A DNA stretch of 64,000 nt, taken from assembly GCF_016808335.1 (NCBI RefSeq), contig NC_053137.1, positions 682,001-746,000 of the forward strand, written 5' to 3'. The notes under the pieces are model-generated. The model saw nothing but the letters and a program-made list of their open reading frames with translations. It made no database searches and was not told where the DNA came from. The DNA is from Panicum virgatum. Its lineage: Eukaryota; Streptophyta; Magnoliopsida; Poales; Poaceae. Numbering within the stretch: the stretch's first letter is position 1; each line of letters opens with the position of its first letter. Shown here in pieces: positions 9,599-26,334 of the stretch. The position numbers and the translations under genes are program-made.

Positions 9599-11356
9599 CA
9601 TGAAAAGTAACACTGCACTTTATTCAAAAAAAATTAAGCTATGATTTCAAACACATTTCAAAGTTATATCAACAAAAAAAAAGGGTAAACGAAACAAAGT
9701 CAGCCAACTGTTTATGTGGGGTTAAAAGTAAAACACAACGATCACGGTCGTTTGCCTTTTAGGGCATGCACCCTTTGTGTACCTCATCACTATTTTTTTT
9801 CAAACGAAGTGTTCCTCATCACTATTTATTCGGTACTACGTACAAAAGCATTCATCCATGACAGCTCAAAATTTGTGGTCGTGCTTATTTGGAACAGTTT
9901 GTATGTTTCAGTGTTCGAGAAGAAGCGGACCACAAACTCTCTCCCCGTGCCGCCCTCCATCCTCCTCTAGAACAGCTCCCCACTACCGGATCTGCGGCCG
10001 ACTTTTGCCCCTACCCTACCCCTAGCAAGCCCTTCACCACCTACGCACCGCCACCCTTCTCGTCTCAACTCCTGCCGCTGAATCTACCACCAAATATGCG
10101 GCTACCAAGCTTCGCCACTGTCTCCGCCACCAGCTTCACCACCACCGAAGCTTGCCATATTCCCCAACCGCCTACCCCATCCACTAGATGTCCGCTGCCA
10201 TCCGTGGCCGGCGGCAGCATGCCGCCGCCTCGCCACCCTGCTCACAACCCGTCGCCACCGTCGCCCCCAGGGCTTGTCCCTCTTCAGTTGGGAAACATCA
10301 CTGGCGACAAGCCCCTCAAACCCCGATCCTGAAGCCCCCTGCCCTAACTGCGGAGAGGAGGCTGGCAAGCACCGCAAGCTTGAGGAAGTAGAAAGAAGAT
10401 GCTAGTTTAGTTCGCGAAAATTTGTGGGGTTTGATACTGTAGCACTTTTGTTGTTAGTTGACAATTAATGTTCAGTTATGGAAAGATTCGTCTCGTCATT
10501 TACAGTTAAATTGTGCACTGAGTTATTTTTTTAACTGCATTTAAGGCTCCACTTCATATATATGTCCGAAAATTCGATGTCATGGATACTGTTGGAAAAT
10601 TTTTGAGAACTAAACATGGCTCAGTTGTTTGGGCTGAATTCGCTTCGGTTCAGGTGATGCAATGTATATCCACCGCAAGCTCGCACAAATATTTTGGAGT
10701 TGCTCACTCAGTTCACAACGAGGAGAACAAAAAACGAAGAAGCTTCTAGTATTGCTGCAACTGGCCCGTGGGCTCTTCCCCATCGGCCCGAAGCTCATGG
10801 CGTGCATCGCGCGGGGCCCACACACACCGGCAGGAGCCCACTGGTTGGGCCTAGGTCTGCGGCCCGCCCGTTCCAAGTTGTGCATTTGATTTGATTTGAT
10901 TTTTGCTGCACACTCCTTTGATTGATGATCCTAACGAAAATGCTACTGCATGGAATGGCTCAAAGTTTTGAAAGCATTGCCAACTCACAATTTCTGCCCT
11001 TGCTTTCCTTGCTGTAGTCTGAACATTCGCTGTGCCCATGATACTCGCAGCCCTCTGTTTCCAGGAATAGAAGGCCACCAAAACAAGGGCAGCAGCACTG
11101 AAACTTTGAAGAAAACATGTCCAGAAAGACATGGTCAAATCCTGAAATCCTGAGGCCGGGACTCGTCCAGCTGTGGTGGCCGTCAACGAAAACCGGAAAG
11201 CCATGCATGCGTGGTGGCTGAATCTGAACGACTCTTGGGATTGAATGGCGCGCAGAGGATGATCATCGCCATTAGTGGATGATCGGTTCTTCCATCCAGG
11301 GGTGGTTCGGCAGGTTGCATTGAGGTGGTCGTGAAGAACAACAGGCAACTAGAGAG
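9599..11356 (+). other. Intergenic DNA and upstream region of the C2-domain gene
   Basis: No gene was recognised. 9940-10340 is pyrimidine- and proline-codon-rich, with an open frame of 147 codons (9889-10332) that has low-complexity composition and no known motif. A cluster of GGGCC/GGCCC motifs lies between 10765 and 10870, about 500 bp before the C2 gene start. Such site-II-like motifs are common in plant housekeeping promoters. Confidence 0.45.
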
Positions 11357-12186
11357 ATGTCTACGCTGCCGGGCTTCCTGTCCGTGCGCGTGCTGCGAGG
11401 GGCGAACCTTGTTAGCCGTGATGCAAAGGGTAGCGATCCCTATGTTGTGCTCAACCTGGACGGCCAGGTATACATGCATGTTGATCAACTTGATTTCAGA
11501 GCTACCTGATTCGTTCGATTTTCTGAACATCGTTGCTCTGACTCTTTTTCTTTTTTGGCTTGCCATCTATTATCATTTATTACCGGTTCTTCAGAAACTG
11601 AAGACAGGCGTGATCAAGAAGACGGTTAACCCAGTCTGGAACGAGGATCTGACATTAGCTGTCAAGAACGCATCAACACCCATCAAGCTGGTGAGCATCT
11701 GCATCTCCTCGTCCGACCCAGTCCTTCAAATTCAATGACACCACTTGCGCGCACAACTGGAACGCAGGAGGTCTTCGACAAGGACACCTTCAGCAAAGAC
11801 GACCAGATGGGCGACGCGGAGTTCGACATCGAGGCGCTGATGCAGATCATCCAGATGGACCTGGAGGACATCCGCAGCGGCACCGTGGTCCGCACCGTGC
11901 GCCCCGGCAGTCACTGCTGCCTGGCGGACGAGAGCCACATCGTCTGGGAGAACGGCCAGGTGGTGCAGGACCTCCTCCTCAAGCTCAGGAATGTGGAGAC
12001 CGGCGTCGTGCACCTGCAGCTCAGATGGGTCAGCATCCCAGGTAACAACTCTGCAATAGCACTGCTACTACAAATTCAGACTTGCTCTAGACACAGCAAC
12101 TTGCCAAGGACATATGAACTTTACATTCTCGCTGTAGTAGATCACAGATGGTGAGTGCTGATGAATTTCATTTTACGTCAGGCTGA
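11357..12186 (+). CDS. C2-domain protein, CAR/GAP1-like
   Basis: A small calcium- and phospholipid-binding C2 protein of the plant CAR/GAP1 family, whose members attach to membranes and are linked to ABA-receptor recruitment and small-GTPase activation. Exons are 11357-11467, 11595-11690, 11768-12041 and a last exon starting at 12182, where the stop forms at 12184-12186; this gives 161 residues. The start MSTLPGFLSVRV opens the first C2 strand. Candidate calcium-binding acidic residues lie in RDAKGSDPYVV and FDKDTFSKDDQMGDAEF. The CAR-specific insert follows (DIEALMQIIQMDLEDIRSGT), then HIVWENGQVVQDLLLKLR. All introns are GT-AG. Uncertainty is at the 3' end: if intron 3 is retained the frame runs on to 12154. 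No truncation is visible. Confidence 0.87.
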
Positions 12187-13557
12187 AGAAACTGAACTGC
12201 TGTCATTGAATTTGCGCGATAGGTATGCAAACTTACAATGCTAATGGTCTGACTGTATCTAGTGCATCAGCATTGCCACTAGTAACATTATTTCATCTGG
12301 ATTTTGCGCCACCGACAGAAGTTTAACTGACTCGATCTGGTATTGCAGATTTGGCCTGATACCCAGTGTGAGCATTAAGGGAGACGTCAATCAGACAAGC
12401 AAAACATCCATCCCGTATATCAGTCTGCTAGATGTTTTTTTTTTAATTTCAGTACCTACTATTATTTCAGTATTCTGCTTTCTTGTGTGATTATAACATA
12501 TACCGGGGGTACATGCTGTTGATTTACTCGATATGATGATTTACTCTTTGATCGATACAACTCCAAATTGTTTTGCATCTTGCATTGGGCAATGCAGCCC
12601 AGATTGAACGAGTGTCTTTCTTAGTGGACACCGGTATGTTTTCTTTTTAGATAGAGGAAAAAGTTTTGTGGAGTGAAGATTGAAGAGTGTCAAAAGCAGG
12701 GAAAGTGTTCCTTTTGCTTCAGTCTTCACTTTGCGGTGATTTATGTATGCGATCAGGATGAGGCCATGGACCATTGTGAAGTCGTAAATAATCCGCACTC
12801 TGAATTTCTGTCCCCGGTTTTCGATAGTTGTTGCAGCAGTTGGTGTCTGACGAGCATTTGGGGCTACTTTTACCCTCACCAGCTGGTTGTTCCTCTTAAA
12901 CAGAAATAAATCTCCCCTCTTTCGTGTTGTTGACATTGACATTGACACCTGTCTAAAGAAGAGAGAGTGCTCGATGAGAGAGAAGAATGCTAGAGTGATG
13001 CTTGCATTGATGGATCTCGGCATGTGCTTAAGAAATCGGTCAGCGTTAACTCCCGAACGCATTCGATTGATGCTACGAATATATCTGTGCCTTCCATCCT
13101 AGGACGTCACGTGCGGCCTGCAACTGTTTGCTTTCCTCCTGCCATTGGATTGATCCTGATAAACGGTAAGGTGTTGGTTCAGAGCGCCGGCAAAGCAACC
13201 ATCACTGCCCATGGCTAGCAATGGCGTTATCGCTGAAGTTTGCGTTTCATCAGGAGAAGAGAAGGTCCGTGGCGGCGATGACAAACTAGATACCATACCA
13301 CCAACTTTTTACACTGATTTCTAGTTTCGATGCAGTAGCTCTTATCGGACAGAACCGGTATAATTAAGAAAATTAATTATATTGGGTTCATAGATTGTGT
13401 GCTTCTGCTGTCATGTGTTGAGTTGCAGTTGATTCCATCATCTTGTTATCTAAGGGCATGAGCAATGTACTAGTACATTGTGTTGGAGTGGTAAGCAAGG
13501 CTGGGAATTTTTTTTAACGCAATAAGCATGGGATCCAGCCAAGCAGTAAAAAGTTGA
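12187..13557 (+). other. 3' flank of the C2 gene, nothing recognised
   Basis: AT-rich DNA with scattered short frames on both strands. The longest is a 173-codon minus-strand frame at 12541-13062 with no recognisable motif or splice context. No repeat boundaries were found. Confidence 0.4.
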
Positions 13558-13908
13558 GTGAAATTCCACAAGGGAACATATCTGGTGGAAACCACACTCT
13601 TCGTGAAAACTCATGCAAACCACGGTAAAAGTCATCTAAATTCACGAAAAAAATCACACATGTAGATGATATGATGATACACAACCTTGTAAAATATTCT
13701 GTTCAAACTCAACTTCGTTTGTAAGATATAAAAATAACAAATTTATCTCACAAAAAAAGTCGAGTTTGGACAAGATATTTTACAAGATTGTGTATCATCA
13801 TATCATCTACATATGTGATTTTTTTAATTTAGATGACTTTTTTGTTATGATTTGCATAGATTTTCATGAAAGTTTAGTTTGCACCAGATATGTTCTCATT
13901 CCACAATG
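13558..13908. repeat. Foldback element with arms of about 150 bp
   Basis: Left arm 13558-13712 and right arm 13757-13908 are imperfect reverse complements. Paired blocks include ATTCCACAA, GAACATATCTGGTG, AAGTCATCTAAATT, GTAGATGATATGATGATACA and TTGTAAAATAT. The loop is about 45 bp. It is probably a MITE-like foldback. No clear target duplication was identified. Confidence 0.75.
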
Positions 13909-14050
13909 ATTACCTTTTGGTGCGGTAAACAAGGTGACAAAGTGGAGCAGCAACGGCTACAAGCCCAACCAGTCTAGCGAAAATAGATATATTGTGTTTT
14001 AATCCTTTAGTGCCGGTAGTTGTTCCATTCGACTCCCACAATGCTTACTA

Positions 14051-14302
14051 CTCCATCTGTTCCAAATTATAAGTTATTTTAAAAATTTTGAAGAGTCAAA
14101 CTATCTTAAAGTTTGACTAAAATTATAGAGAGAAATATAAAGATTTATAACAGCAAATAGGTGCACTATGAAATATATAGCTAATAAAGAATCTAATAAT
14201 ACTTAATTGGTGTTATTATGTTGTCATATAAATTTGGTCAAACATAAAAAAAATTGACTCTCCAAAATTCTTGAAATGACTTATAGTTTAGAATGGAGGG
14301 AG
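14051..14302. mobile_element. Stowaway-type MITE
   Basis: The 252-bp element has CTCC...TTCCAAATTATAAG at one end and the matching inverted CTTATAGTTTAGAA...GGAG at the other, flanked by TA. It has the AT-rich interior typical of grass Tc1/mariner-derived MITEs. A relative lies at 50165-50423. Confidence 0.88.
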
Positions 14303-14853
14303 TACCTGATTTTTCAATCCAGTGGGTCGAGATGGGATTGATTTATTGTCATGGAGTGGATGATTAGTACAGGAGGGGGTTACTGCCGGGAGGAGGGAAA
14401 GTCCAGATTCATTCTGGAAGGTTCATGCGGTCAACGGCGTGAGTGGGGCGTGTGTTGGGTGGGTGGGTCAGTCGGTCACAGCTAGCAGCGCAGCGCCGCG
14501 CGTGAGCACGCTGCGTGTGGGCCCCGCCGCCGGCGATCTCCAGCCACCAGTAGCGTCGTGCCGAAGCGGGAATCGGATGGGCGGGCCCTGCCCCCGGCGG
14601 ACGGACGGTCCAGATGCACCCCACCCGGGCTGTCGGGCTTGGATTCGATTTTGACCGGTCCGCGGCCGACCTGCCCCTTAATTAAAGGCGTCGCGTCGGC
14701 GCGGCGGCCGCGGCTTTTTTTCTTCTTCTTCTTTCTCCACCCCGCACCCCGCACCCCGCAGCCCAAGCGAGGGAGGGAGGACGGAGGAGAGGCTCCGCCG
14801 GAATAACCAACCAAACCCTTGTCGCGCTCCCCGCAGCCGGAGCAGCAGCAGCC

Positions 14854-16188
14854 ATGGGCGGCGGCAACGGCCAGAAGTCCAAGATGGCCCGCGAGAGGAA
14901 CGCCGAGAAGAACAAGGCATCCAAGGGTACCAGATCCCTCCCCTCCCCCCCGTCGATTCGTCTCGATCCATCACCTCCGTCCGTCACATAAATTGGGGCT
15001 TCTACTCCATTCCTTGCAGGCAGCCAGCTCGAGGCCAACAAGAAGGCCATGAACATCCAGGTGCGCGCCGTGCTTGATTCGGATTCCCCCCTTCTCCCTC
15101 CTTTGCTGCCCCCGCGCCCGATCTGCCGCCCTATGCCTCTGCTACTAGAGGGGATTTTTGCACTGACTGGCGAGGGATTCCATGGATTGCCTGCCTGATT
15201 TTCGCCCGGATTAAACAACTAGAGGGGATGGGGATGGGGATGGGGATGGGGATGGGGGCCACATCACAACGCAACGCGCTTAATTAATTGCTCATCATCA
15301 CTCGATCCGGACCTAAAATTCCAGGAAATACAACCGCCGATCCACTGGTTCCGTTGCAAAATCCTCACTCGTTTCGTTTGTGTATGTGTATGGACCTCAG
15401 CTTTTCATGGGTAGCAGTAGCGCCTACCTTCATCAGGGCTGCAACCTGCTGCCTTTGGTTTCTGTACCAACTAGGAGTTCACCTTCCTGCTGCGCTGCTG
15501 GTACCGTCTTACATCCTGCCAACTTCATTGTTGGGGGGATTGGATTGACCACTGCACAGCATCTAGTCCGCAAGTCTCGAATCCAATCGCAAGCATTATT
15601 TGCCTGCACCTGTAGTAGTAGTAGGCGAGTTCAGCGTACCAGCTTAGCTATCCTCAGGGATGTTAACCCATGCTTTGCATCCGTCAGGTCGATTACCTTA
15701 CCTTAGGTACCATCAAACCGGTTTTTGCTTAGCAGTGTCGCATCAATGAGCCGGCTAGCTAATGGTTGGGTCTTGTTCACCAACATCACAACTTGACCCC
15801 AACTCTTCTAGCCTACCTTCAATTAGCCATGATAGTGATAGGCAAGTCCTTTTTTCTTAACCCCCCATGAACTTGCAAACTCACCACTAGTCACTACTGC
15901 ACTGGATACTGGACGCTTGGCAATTCTCACTTTTCAGATAGCTCTTGCAAATAACATGTTGGTTGCCTGCATTTTGTCTGATGTACCTAACGTACCATAT
16001 ATGATTTCTTCAAACATTTCTGATACCCTCCTTGTGAGCTGATCATCTTGAAAATTTCTTCCATGCAGTGCAAAATCTGCATGCAGACCTTCATCTGCAC
16101 AACCTCTGAGGCCAAGTGCAAAGAGCACGCGGAGGCGAGGCATCCCAAGAACGACCTCTACCAGTGCTTCCCCCACCTCAAGAACTAG
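14854..16188 (+). CDS. Small zinc-finger protein of the At2g23090 / 4F5 (SERF-like) type, 77 residues
   Basis: Three exons (14854-14926, 15020-15060, 16069-16188) give 77 residues, the usual length for this family. The basic helical N-terminus is MGGGNGQKSKMARERNAEKN, a 4F5-like segment. It is followed by one C2H2-type finger with C39, C42, H58 and H63 in CKICMQTF...KEHAEARH, ending DLYQCFPHLKN. The Arabidopsis relative has a solved structure but, to my knowledge, no firm function. The ATG lies in a good plant context (GCAGCCATGGG). Introns are GT-AG. Intron 2 is about 1 kb and holds a GGGGAT microsatellite. The upstream region is very GC-rich with a TGGGCC motif at about 14517. It faces the CK2alpha gene tail to tail. 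Confidence 0.92.
15224..15257 (+). repeat. GGGGAT microsatellite
   Basis: About five and a half GGGGAT units lie inside intron 2 of the small zinc-finger gene. Confidence 0.85.
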
Positions 16189-16684
16189 TACGCGGCAGCA
16201 TATGCTGATCTGACAAGAGGCATATGCTCTACCGGAACCCCAAAGAGAAAACTTTCGCGATCCACTAGTATTGTTATCATCATCATGTGCGTAATGACTG
16301 GTTGCTCTGTATTACGGGTCTGAACTGCTGTCACAGCTGCTGCTTCGGTTGTGTTTGCCCATCTAAATATGTAATGTAACCGATCGCTGTCAACCTGTTG
16401 CGTTACAACATCGATTGTGTGGATTTGTGATGCCCGTGCTTGCTCAATAATTTCACCGTGTCCTGTGTTCTGAATTTGTGCGTGTTGTGGAACCATGAAA
16501 TCTTGGGATTTTGATTTTAGAAGAATCCATGCCTGCATCCAATCTCGTCAGGCTGGCTGTAAAGCAGAGACATGTCACTATGATGATCAACTGATAAATC
16601 ACCTGGAAGTCCATTTAAGCAAAATTTGACAAGTTGTCTTTGGTTTCTTGGCTCAACCTTGCTAGATAGTGAAAGGAAGGAAAC

Positions 16685-16750
16685 ATTTACAAGGGCAAAG
16701 GGTGCCCTAAGAAATGCCGTGTTTGGTGGCACCCTTTTTCCCTTGTAAAT
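16685..16750. repeat. Short hairpin between convergent genes
   Basis: 16685-16706 and 16728-16750 are near-perfect reverse complements (ATTTACAAGGG and GGGTGCC blocks), with a loop of about 21 bp. It lies in the 3' flank shared by the zinc-finger gene and CK2alpha. It could be a tiny foldback MITE or a bidirectional 3'-end structure. Confidence 0.6.
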
Positions 16751-17079
16751 TAGGGTAATGCGAAGAAATAGCCCACAAGAGCTCGATGGAGTCCAAACAA
16801 AAGGTTGGTATTCTTTACAAGATCAACAATACAGTATTACAATCTGCGAACAGATAACCTTTTATGGCAAACACCTTACATGAATAATGTTCGCAATCAC
16901 ATCTCAAGCTCACAACCAGAATAAATTTGCGTTCCTTCTCAAAATGCGGTTAAAGACAGGCTACAACAGAGGCTCCCTCGCAATCTTTTGTTTCTGTCAA
17001 TGACCCAACCGCTATTATATGACTTGAAGATCGATGGATTGCAGCTGATGATCTGTTAGCGCATCTCTGCCCTTGCCTG

Positions 17080-22225
<5,146 letters not shown>

Positions 22226-22362
22226 GGCGGCCGGCCGATCCGGATCCGGCGGCGGTCGCGACGGCTCCGGGAGGGAGCAGCGAACAACTAGGGCTGGGCG
22301 TTGGACAGGCGGCCACCACCTCCGGCGGCGAGGCGGGGCTAGGGTTTCGACGAGGAGGGGTA

Positions 22363-22395
<33 letters not shown>
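22363..22395 (+). repeat. G33 homopolymer near the CK2alpha start
   Basis: Thirty-three consecutive G lie about 140 bp upstream of the CK2alpha ATG (C33 on the coding strand), in the 5' UTR or core promoter. True length is uncertain because such runs are error-prone in sequencing and assembly. Confidence 0.95.
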
Positions 22396-22396
<1 letters not shown>

Positions 22397-22700
22397 AGGG
22401 AGGAAGGAATCTGCTCCTCCTTGTCTTTCCTCTTCTCCTGTCACGGAAAAAGAAAAGGAGTTTTGGGGATATTAGGTGGTGGGGACACGTGAGATGCGGT
22501 GGCTGACGTGTGGGCCCCACGCGGCGTTGTCCGCTTGCGGGGGATGGCGAGTGGAAGCCGAAAGGGCAAGGGAAAGGGATGGCGGTGGGGTCCACTTGAC
22601 CTGACAGGCCCATCAGATTCCTCATTTTCTCGCTCGACGACGGCGATCGGTCGACATCATCTCCGTCTCCGTCTCCGTCTCCGTCTCCATGTCCGGCCGA
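22396..22700 (-). promoter_or_regulatory. Upstream region of CK2alpha
   Basis: It contains GGGCCC near 22514, GGCCCATC near 22607 (site-II-like TGGGCC on the gene strand) and ACACGTGAG near 22484, plus a CTCCGT microsatellite at 22661-22688. No TATA box is obvious, as is common for housekeeping genes. Confidence 0.45.
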
Positions 22701-23556
22701 CCGAGAAGGAAGATTGCGAGCTGACCATTTGTTTGAGCCTGCGGCATAGTTGATTTTCAGCTGGAAATAATTAACAGTTGCCTCAACAAAAGAAAAGGAG
22801 GCACTCGCAGTGAAGCGAGGCTTGAAACGTCGTTTCAACCATTAAATTTAGACGATGCTTGATCTCAGTTTTCTACTGCAACGTGCAGCATATGGATGCC
22901 CAAAATGATCGGAACTAGATTTCCGATAAAATAATAACAGAGCGCTCCGACCAACAGAGCTCACCACAGGGCGGCTGCTCAGGTTCAACAGCGGACCCCG
23001 TTAAAAAAAAAATGGCAGCGGATCACCCTCGCTCAAGCGAGTCAGACAGGTGGATAGAAGCTAGCTCATATGGGCGTATCGGACACTGATTGCATCACAG
23101 ACGAACAGCAGAGGTACTAGCTACAATTGGTCAGTTTCTTTCACTCGACAAAAATTGCCTTTGATTTCGTGAATTTCTTCGGAATTCGATACTTGAAGCC
23201 TGAACATGCAGGGTAGGGTGCCGAGAAAACCGAGCCTAAAATCCTCATTCCTCTGTCCAACGATGCTAGTTGTGTTGAACGAGAGCCTGACCAACGTGAC
23301 AAAGGCCCCCAGATAGATGGGCCGCCGCCGTCCTCCACACCTCATCGGTCGCCAATTTGATGGCGGCCGGTGCACTCCAGGACGTACGGACATAAAATTA
23401 ATCGCTTGGTAATTTTAATTCGGACATCCACAGGCCGGCAGTGTGTCTATCCGTGTAGTGTTCTCCGATCTTTCTTGACCTGCTTTCAAGTTTCAAATAC
23501 AGTACAGTAGTATAGACAGCAGTTTTTACAGTATGAAGACCCATCATCGATCCCTA
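22701..23556. other. Intergenic DNA, nothing recognised
   Basis: Mixed-composition DNA with only short uninformative frames. No repeat edges, splice-site pattern or motifs could be supported. Confidence 0.4.
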
Positions 23557-24290
23557 CCGCTGTGTCATTCCAACCTCTAAAAATTGCAAATCGACCGTTT
23601 AGATCCTCAAATTTATTCATCTGAGTTATCTCATTTCTCAAACTTGTTCGGTTGTGTCATTCCGGTCCGTAAACTTAGAAACCACTTATTTAGGTCCTCA
23701 AACTTGTTCAGTTGTGTCGTCTCTATTCCTAAACTTGACTTTGAGTCTCATCTAGATCAAAACAATACTATCTAAAAACTCTATATCAAAAAAAATTCAT
23801 AACTTTTTCATATAAACTCGAATGAAGATAAATGTTATATTAAAATTGTAGCTCTCGGCTCGATCTAAAACTTTGTAATTGAAAAGTTTTTGAATTAAAA
23901 TTATTTAGGGTCCAAAATATTATTGTAAGTCTATAGATTTTAAAATTTAAAATTAAATTTTGGGGTACTAAACGACTTCAAATAAAAAACTTTTCAACTA
24001 CAAAGTTATAGACCATGTCGAGGGCTATGATTTTGATATAAAGTTTATCTTTATTCGAATTCATATGAAAAAGTTTTGAATTATATTTTAATATATAGTT
24101 TTTAGATCGTATTATTTTAATCCAAATGAGACTCAAAACTACATTTAGGGACTGAGATGACACAACTGAACAAGTTTATGGACCTAAATGGGTAATTTCT
24201 AAGTTTAAAGACCGGGATGACATGGCCGAACAAATTTGAAAACCTAACAGTCGATTTGCGAATTTAGAGACCGGGATGGCACAACACAAC
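23557..24290. repeat. Large foldback repeat, arms about 310-340 bp
   Basis: Left arm 23557-23895 and right arm 23984-24290 are imperfect reverse complements, with a loop of about 90 bp. Each arm also contains a repeating motif of the type CTAAACTTGTTCGGTTGTGTCA. The interior is AT-rich and non-coding. This resembles long-TIR foldback or MULE-type non-autonomous elements. Target duplication was not established. Confidence 0.8.
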
Positions 24291-24565
24291 CAAACAATTT
24301 TAGGGATGAACTTCACTCTAGTATATATAAAAAAAGACAGCACAAGTACTGCGTGGCATATGCATTGCATACTAGGTGACGCAGCGACGGCGAACCTGAC
24401 CAACGTGATGACAAAGCAGCATTTCAGATGAGTGGCCGCCGCCGCCGCCGCCAAAAGCAAGCTCCTCGCCGACCGTTCCACAGCCAAGGAAGAAGAAGGT
24501 AGAATATCGTCATGTAGGACCCTCAAGCTGCGGCAGGTAGCCGCCGTCGTCTGACTCTGACCTGA

Positions 24566-25455
24566 CTAATAATAACCTGCAGCTGACGAGGTGCGATCCA
24601 TGGCGATAAACCTGACCAGCGTGAGGAAGTTGTCGAGGTGAGCAGCCGCCGTCTCGACGCTTTGCGCTATCCTCATAAGCTCGTCGCCTGAGGTCGCCGC
24701 CGCCACAGTGGCGTGAGCTTGGACCGGAGGTGTAGCAGGCTGCTCATCAGGCGCCGGCAGAGCAGGCAGCACGCGGTCGGCTCTGTCCGCGACAACCTGC
24801 AGCTCGCGGCGCCACCTCGCCAGCCAGCGGCTGCCGTGGACCTCCACCCTGTCGCTGGCGTGAACGACTGCACGGATCTCATTCACCAGGCGTTGCAGCC
24901 TCTCCGTGTCCGGCTCCGACGTCAGAAGAGCTTGCCGATAGCTGTAGCTGCCATTGTCGGACTCCGACGAGGTGTCGTCGTCGTCGTCCAGCCCACCTGT
25001 CCTCCTGCAGCTCCCGTCTTGGTCGCTGGCACCGCCGTCGTCTTCCGTAGCCGACATCTGGATTTGCAGCTGGAGCAGCTTGAGGAAGTTAGCGATGGTG
25101 GAGGAGACCCGCTCCACCCTCGCCAGCGCGCGGTCCGGCTCGTCCTCGTCGTCGTCGCCTGCAGGGCCACGCTGCAGCACGTCCTCGCCGTGGAGGGCGG
25201 CGGCGCGCATCTCGGAGAGCCACGTGAGCAGCGACAGGTTGCGGATTCGCACCCGCTGGGCCTGCTCCACGACGGCCTTGAGCATGATGACCTGCATGCT
25301 CAAGCGCCCCAGCTGCCGCTGGCGGCGGCCTCGGGCTCGACCACGCTCGGCTTTGCACAACGACAGTACATGTCGAGCGCCGTGGAGATGATCCAGTCGA
25401 TGACTGCGCCGATCACCGCCGAGAGCACAACGTCTGCCTCCTTGGGCCAAGACAT
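24566..25455 (-). pseudogene. Frameshifted helical protein, weakly NLR-N-terminal-like
   Basis: The best start is the ATG at 25455, protein start MSWPKEADVVLSAVIGAVID, but that frame stops near 25302. The continuation lies in another frame and runs to 24566 (LSMQVIMLKAVVEQAQ, then LLTWLSEMRAAALHGEDVL), with an Asp-rich middle and the C-terminal segment DNFLTLVRFIAM. The start (VLSAVIG...) and the helix with a VVE...LLTWL pattern resemble the N-terminal region of grass NLR proteins lacking NB-ARC; this is a weak resemblance by eye. One missing base near 25308 would explain the break; a sequencing error is possible. No NB-ARC or LRR follows within the window. Confidence 0.45.
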
Positions 25456-25996
25456 TGCTGCCTCCTGTCAGCTGCTTGCTTCAGCTTGTGCTAAGCTGGT
25501 CTACTAATAAGCCTGTCAGTGTACAATGCAACTTCTCCCATCCCATATATGGCACGATCGATGGAATCAAGGCCGGCATTTAGTCTCATGCATCTCCGAT
25601 CCAGGCATGCGTCTTGAATTGTAACCAATAATGTTTAAAATATTTTTTTGATATGAATCAGACATTTTTCTGGTGTCTTTCTAAAAAAATAATATTTAAA
25701 ATATATAGCCGGCTAGTATTGCTAATTCTGATCGAGGAGGGTGTCTCTATTATATATATTATATTATTTGTCCCATATATGCAATTTAGGTGCTAAGTTT
25801 CACTTCACTATTTCCAATGCGGCCATGTCATATAGAATTGGATGAAAAAACCACCTCTACAATGCACAGCTTCATTCCCTTGTTTGTTGTTTCCTAGGGT
25901 ACAGTACATGCAACAAGACACAAAGCAAATTTACCTTAGAGCGACGTACGTACTTAATTTTGTGTCTTGTAATTGGCATCTATAATTGGTAGTCAA
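25456..25996. other. Intergenic AT-rich DNA
   Basis: No coding region, repeat boundary or RNA gene was seen. It contains several TATATATA stretches. Confidence 0.4.
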
Positions 25997-26120
25997 GGGC
26001 CTGTTTGGAGGAGCTAAAATTATTGAGTGATAAACTTTAGCACATATATATACTAAAGTTTTTAAGTCTTTGCTAAAGTTTAGACCACCCTATTAGCCAC
26101 CATGTTTGGGTTAAACTAGT
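25997..26120 (+). mobile_element. hAT-type MITE fragment
   Basis: It opens with GGGCCTGTTTGGA and carries repeated CTAAAGTTTA / CTAAAATTTA motifs typical of a common grass hAT MITE family. The matching TCCAAACAGGCCC end is not found, so the copy is partial. Confidence 0.5.
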
Positions 26121-26334
26121 GCTAAAATTTAACGCTTTGACTCATTAGAACTTGAATCCAAGCAAATTCTAAATAATCTCGTGAGTGTGAACGAAGAGGC
26201 ACTTCCTTTTGCTTTCCTTGTTGAGGGAGTGTAGGAAAGGCACTTGTAAATTTGTAATCTCTCTCTATATAATTTCTCGCAAATAGGACGCCGTGGCGTC
26301 CAAGTACTGGGAGACCTTCATCACGGGTGAGCGC

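Noticed and set aside
9889..10332. 147-codon proline-rich frame
   Set aside because: No motif, no splice context, and pyrimidine-rich composition explain it.
24713..25507. 264-codon plus-strand frame
   Set aside because: Antisense of the frameshifted minus-strand gene. The minus strand has the better protein features.
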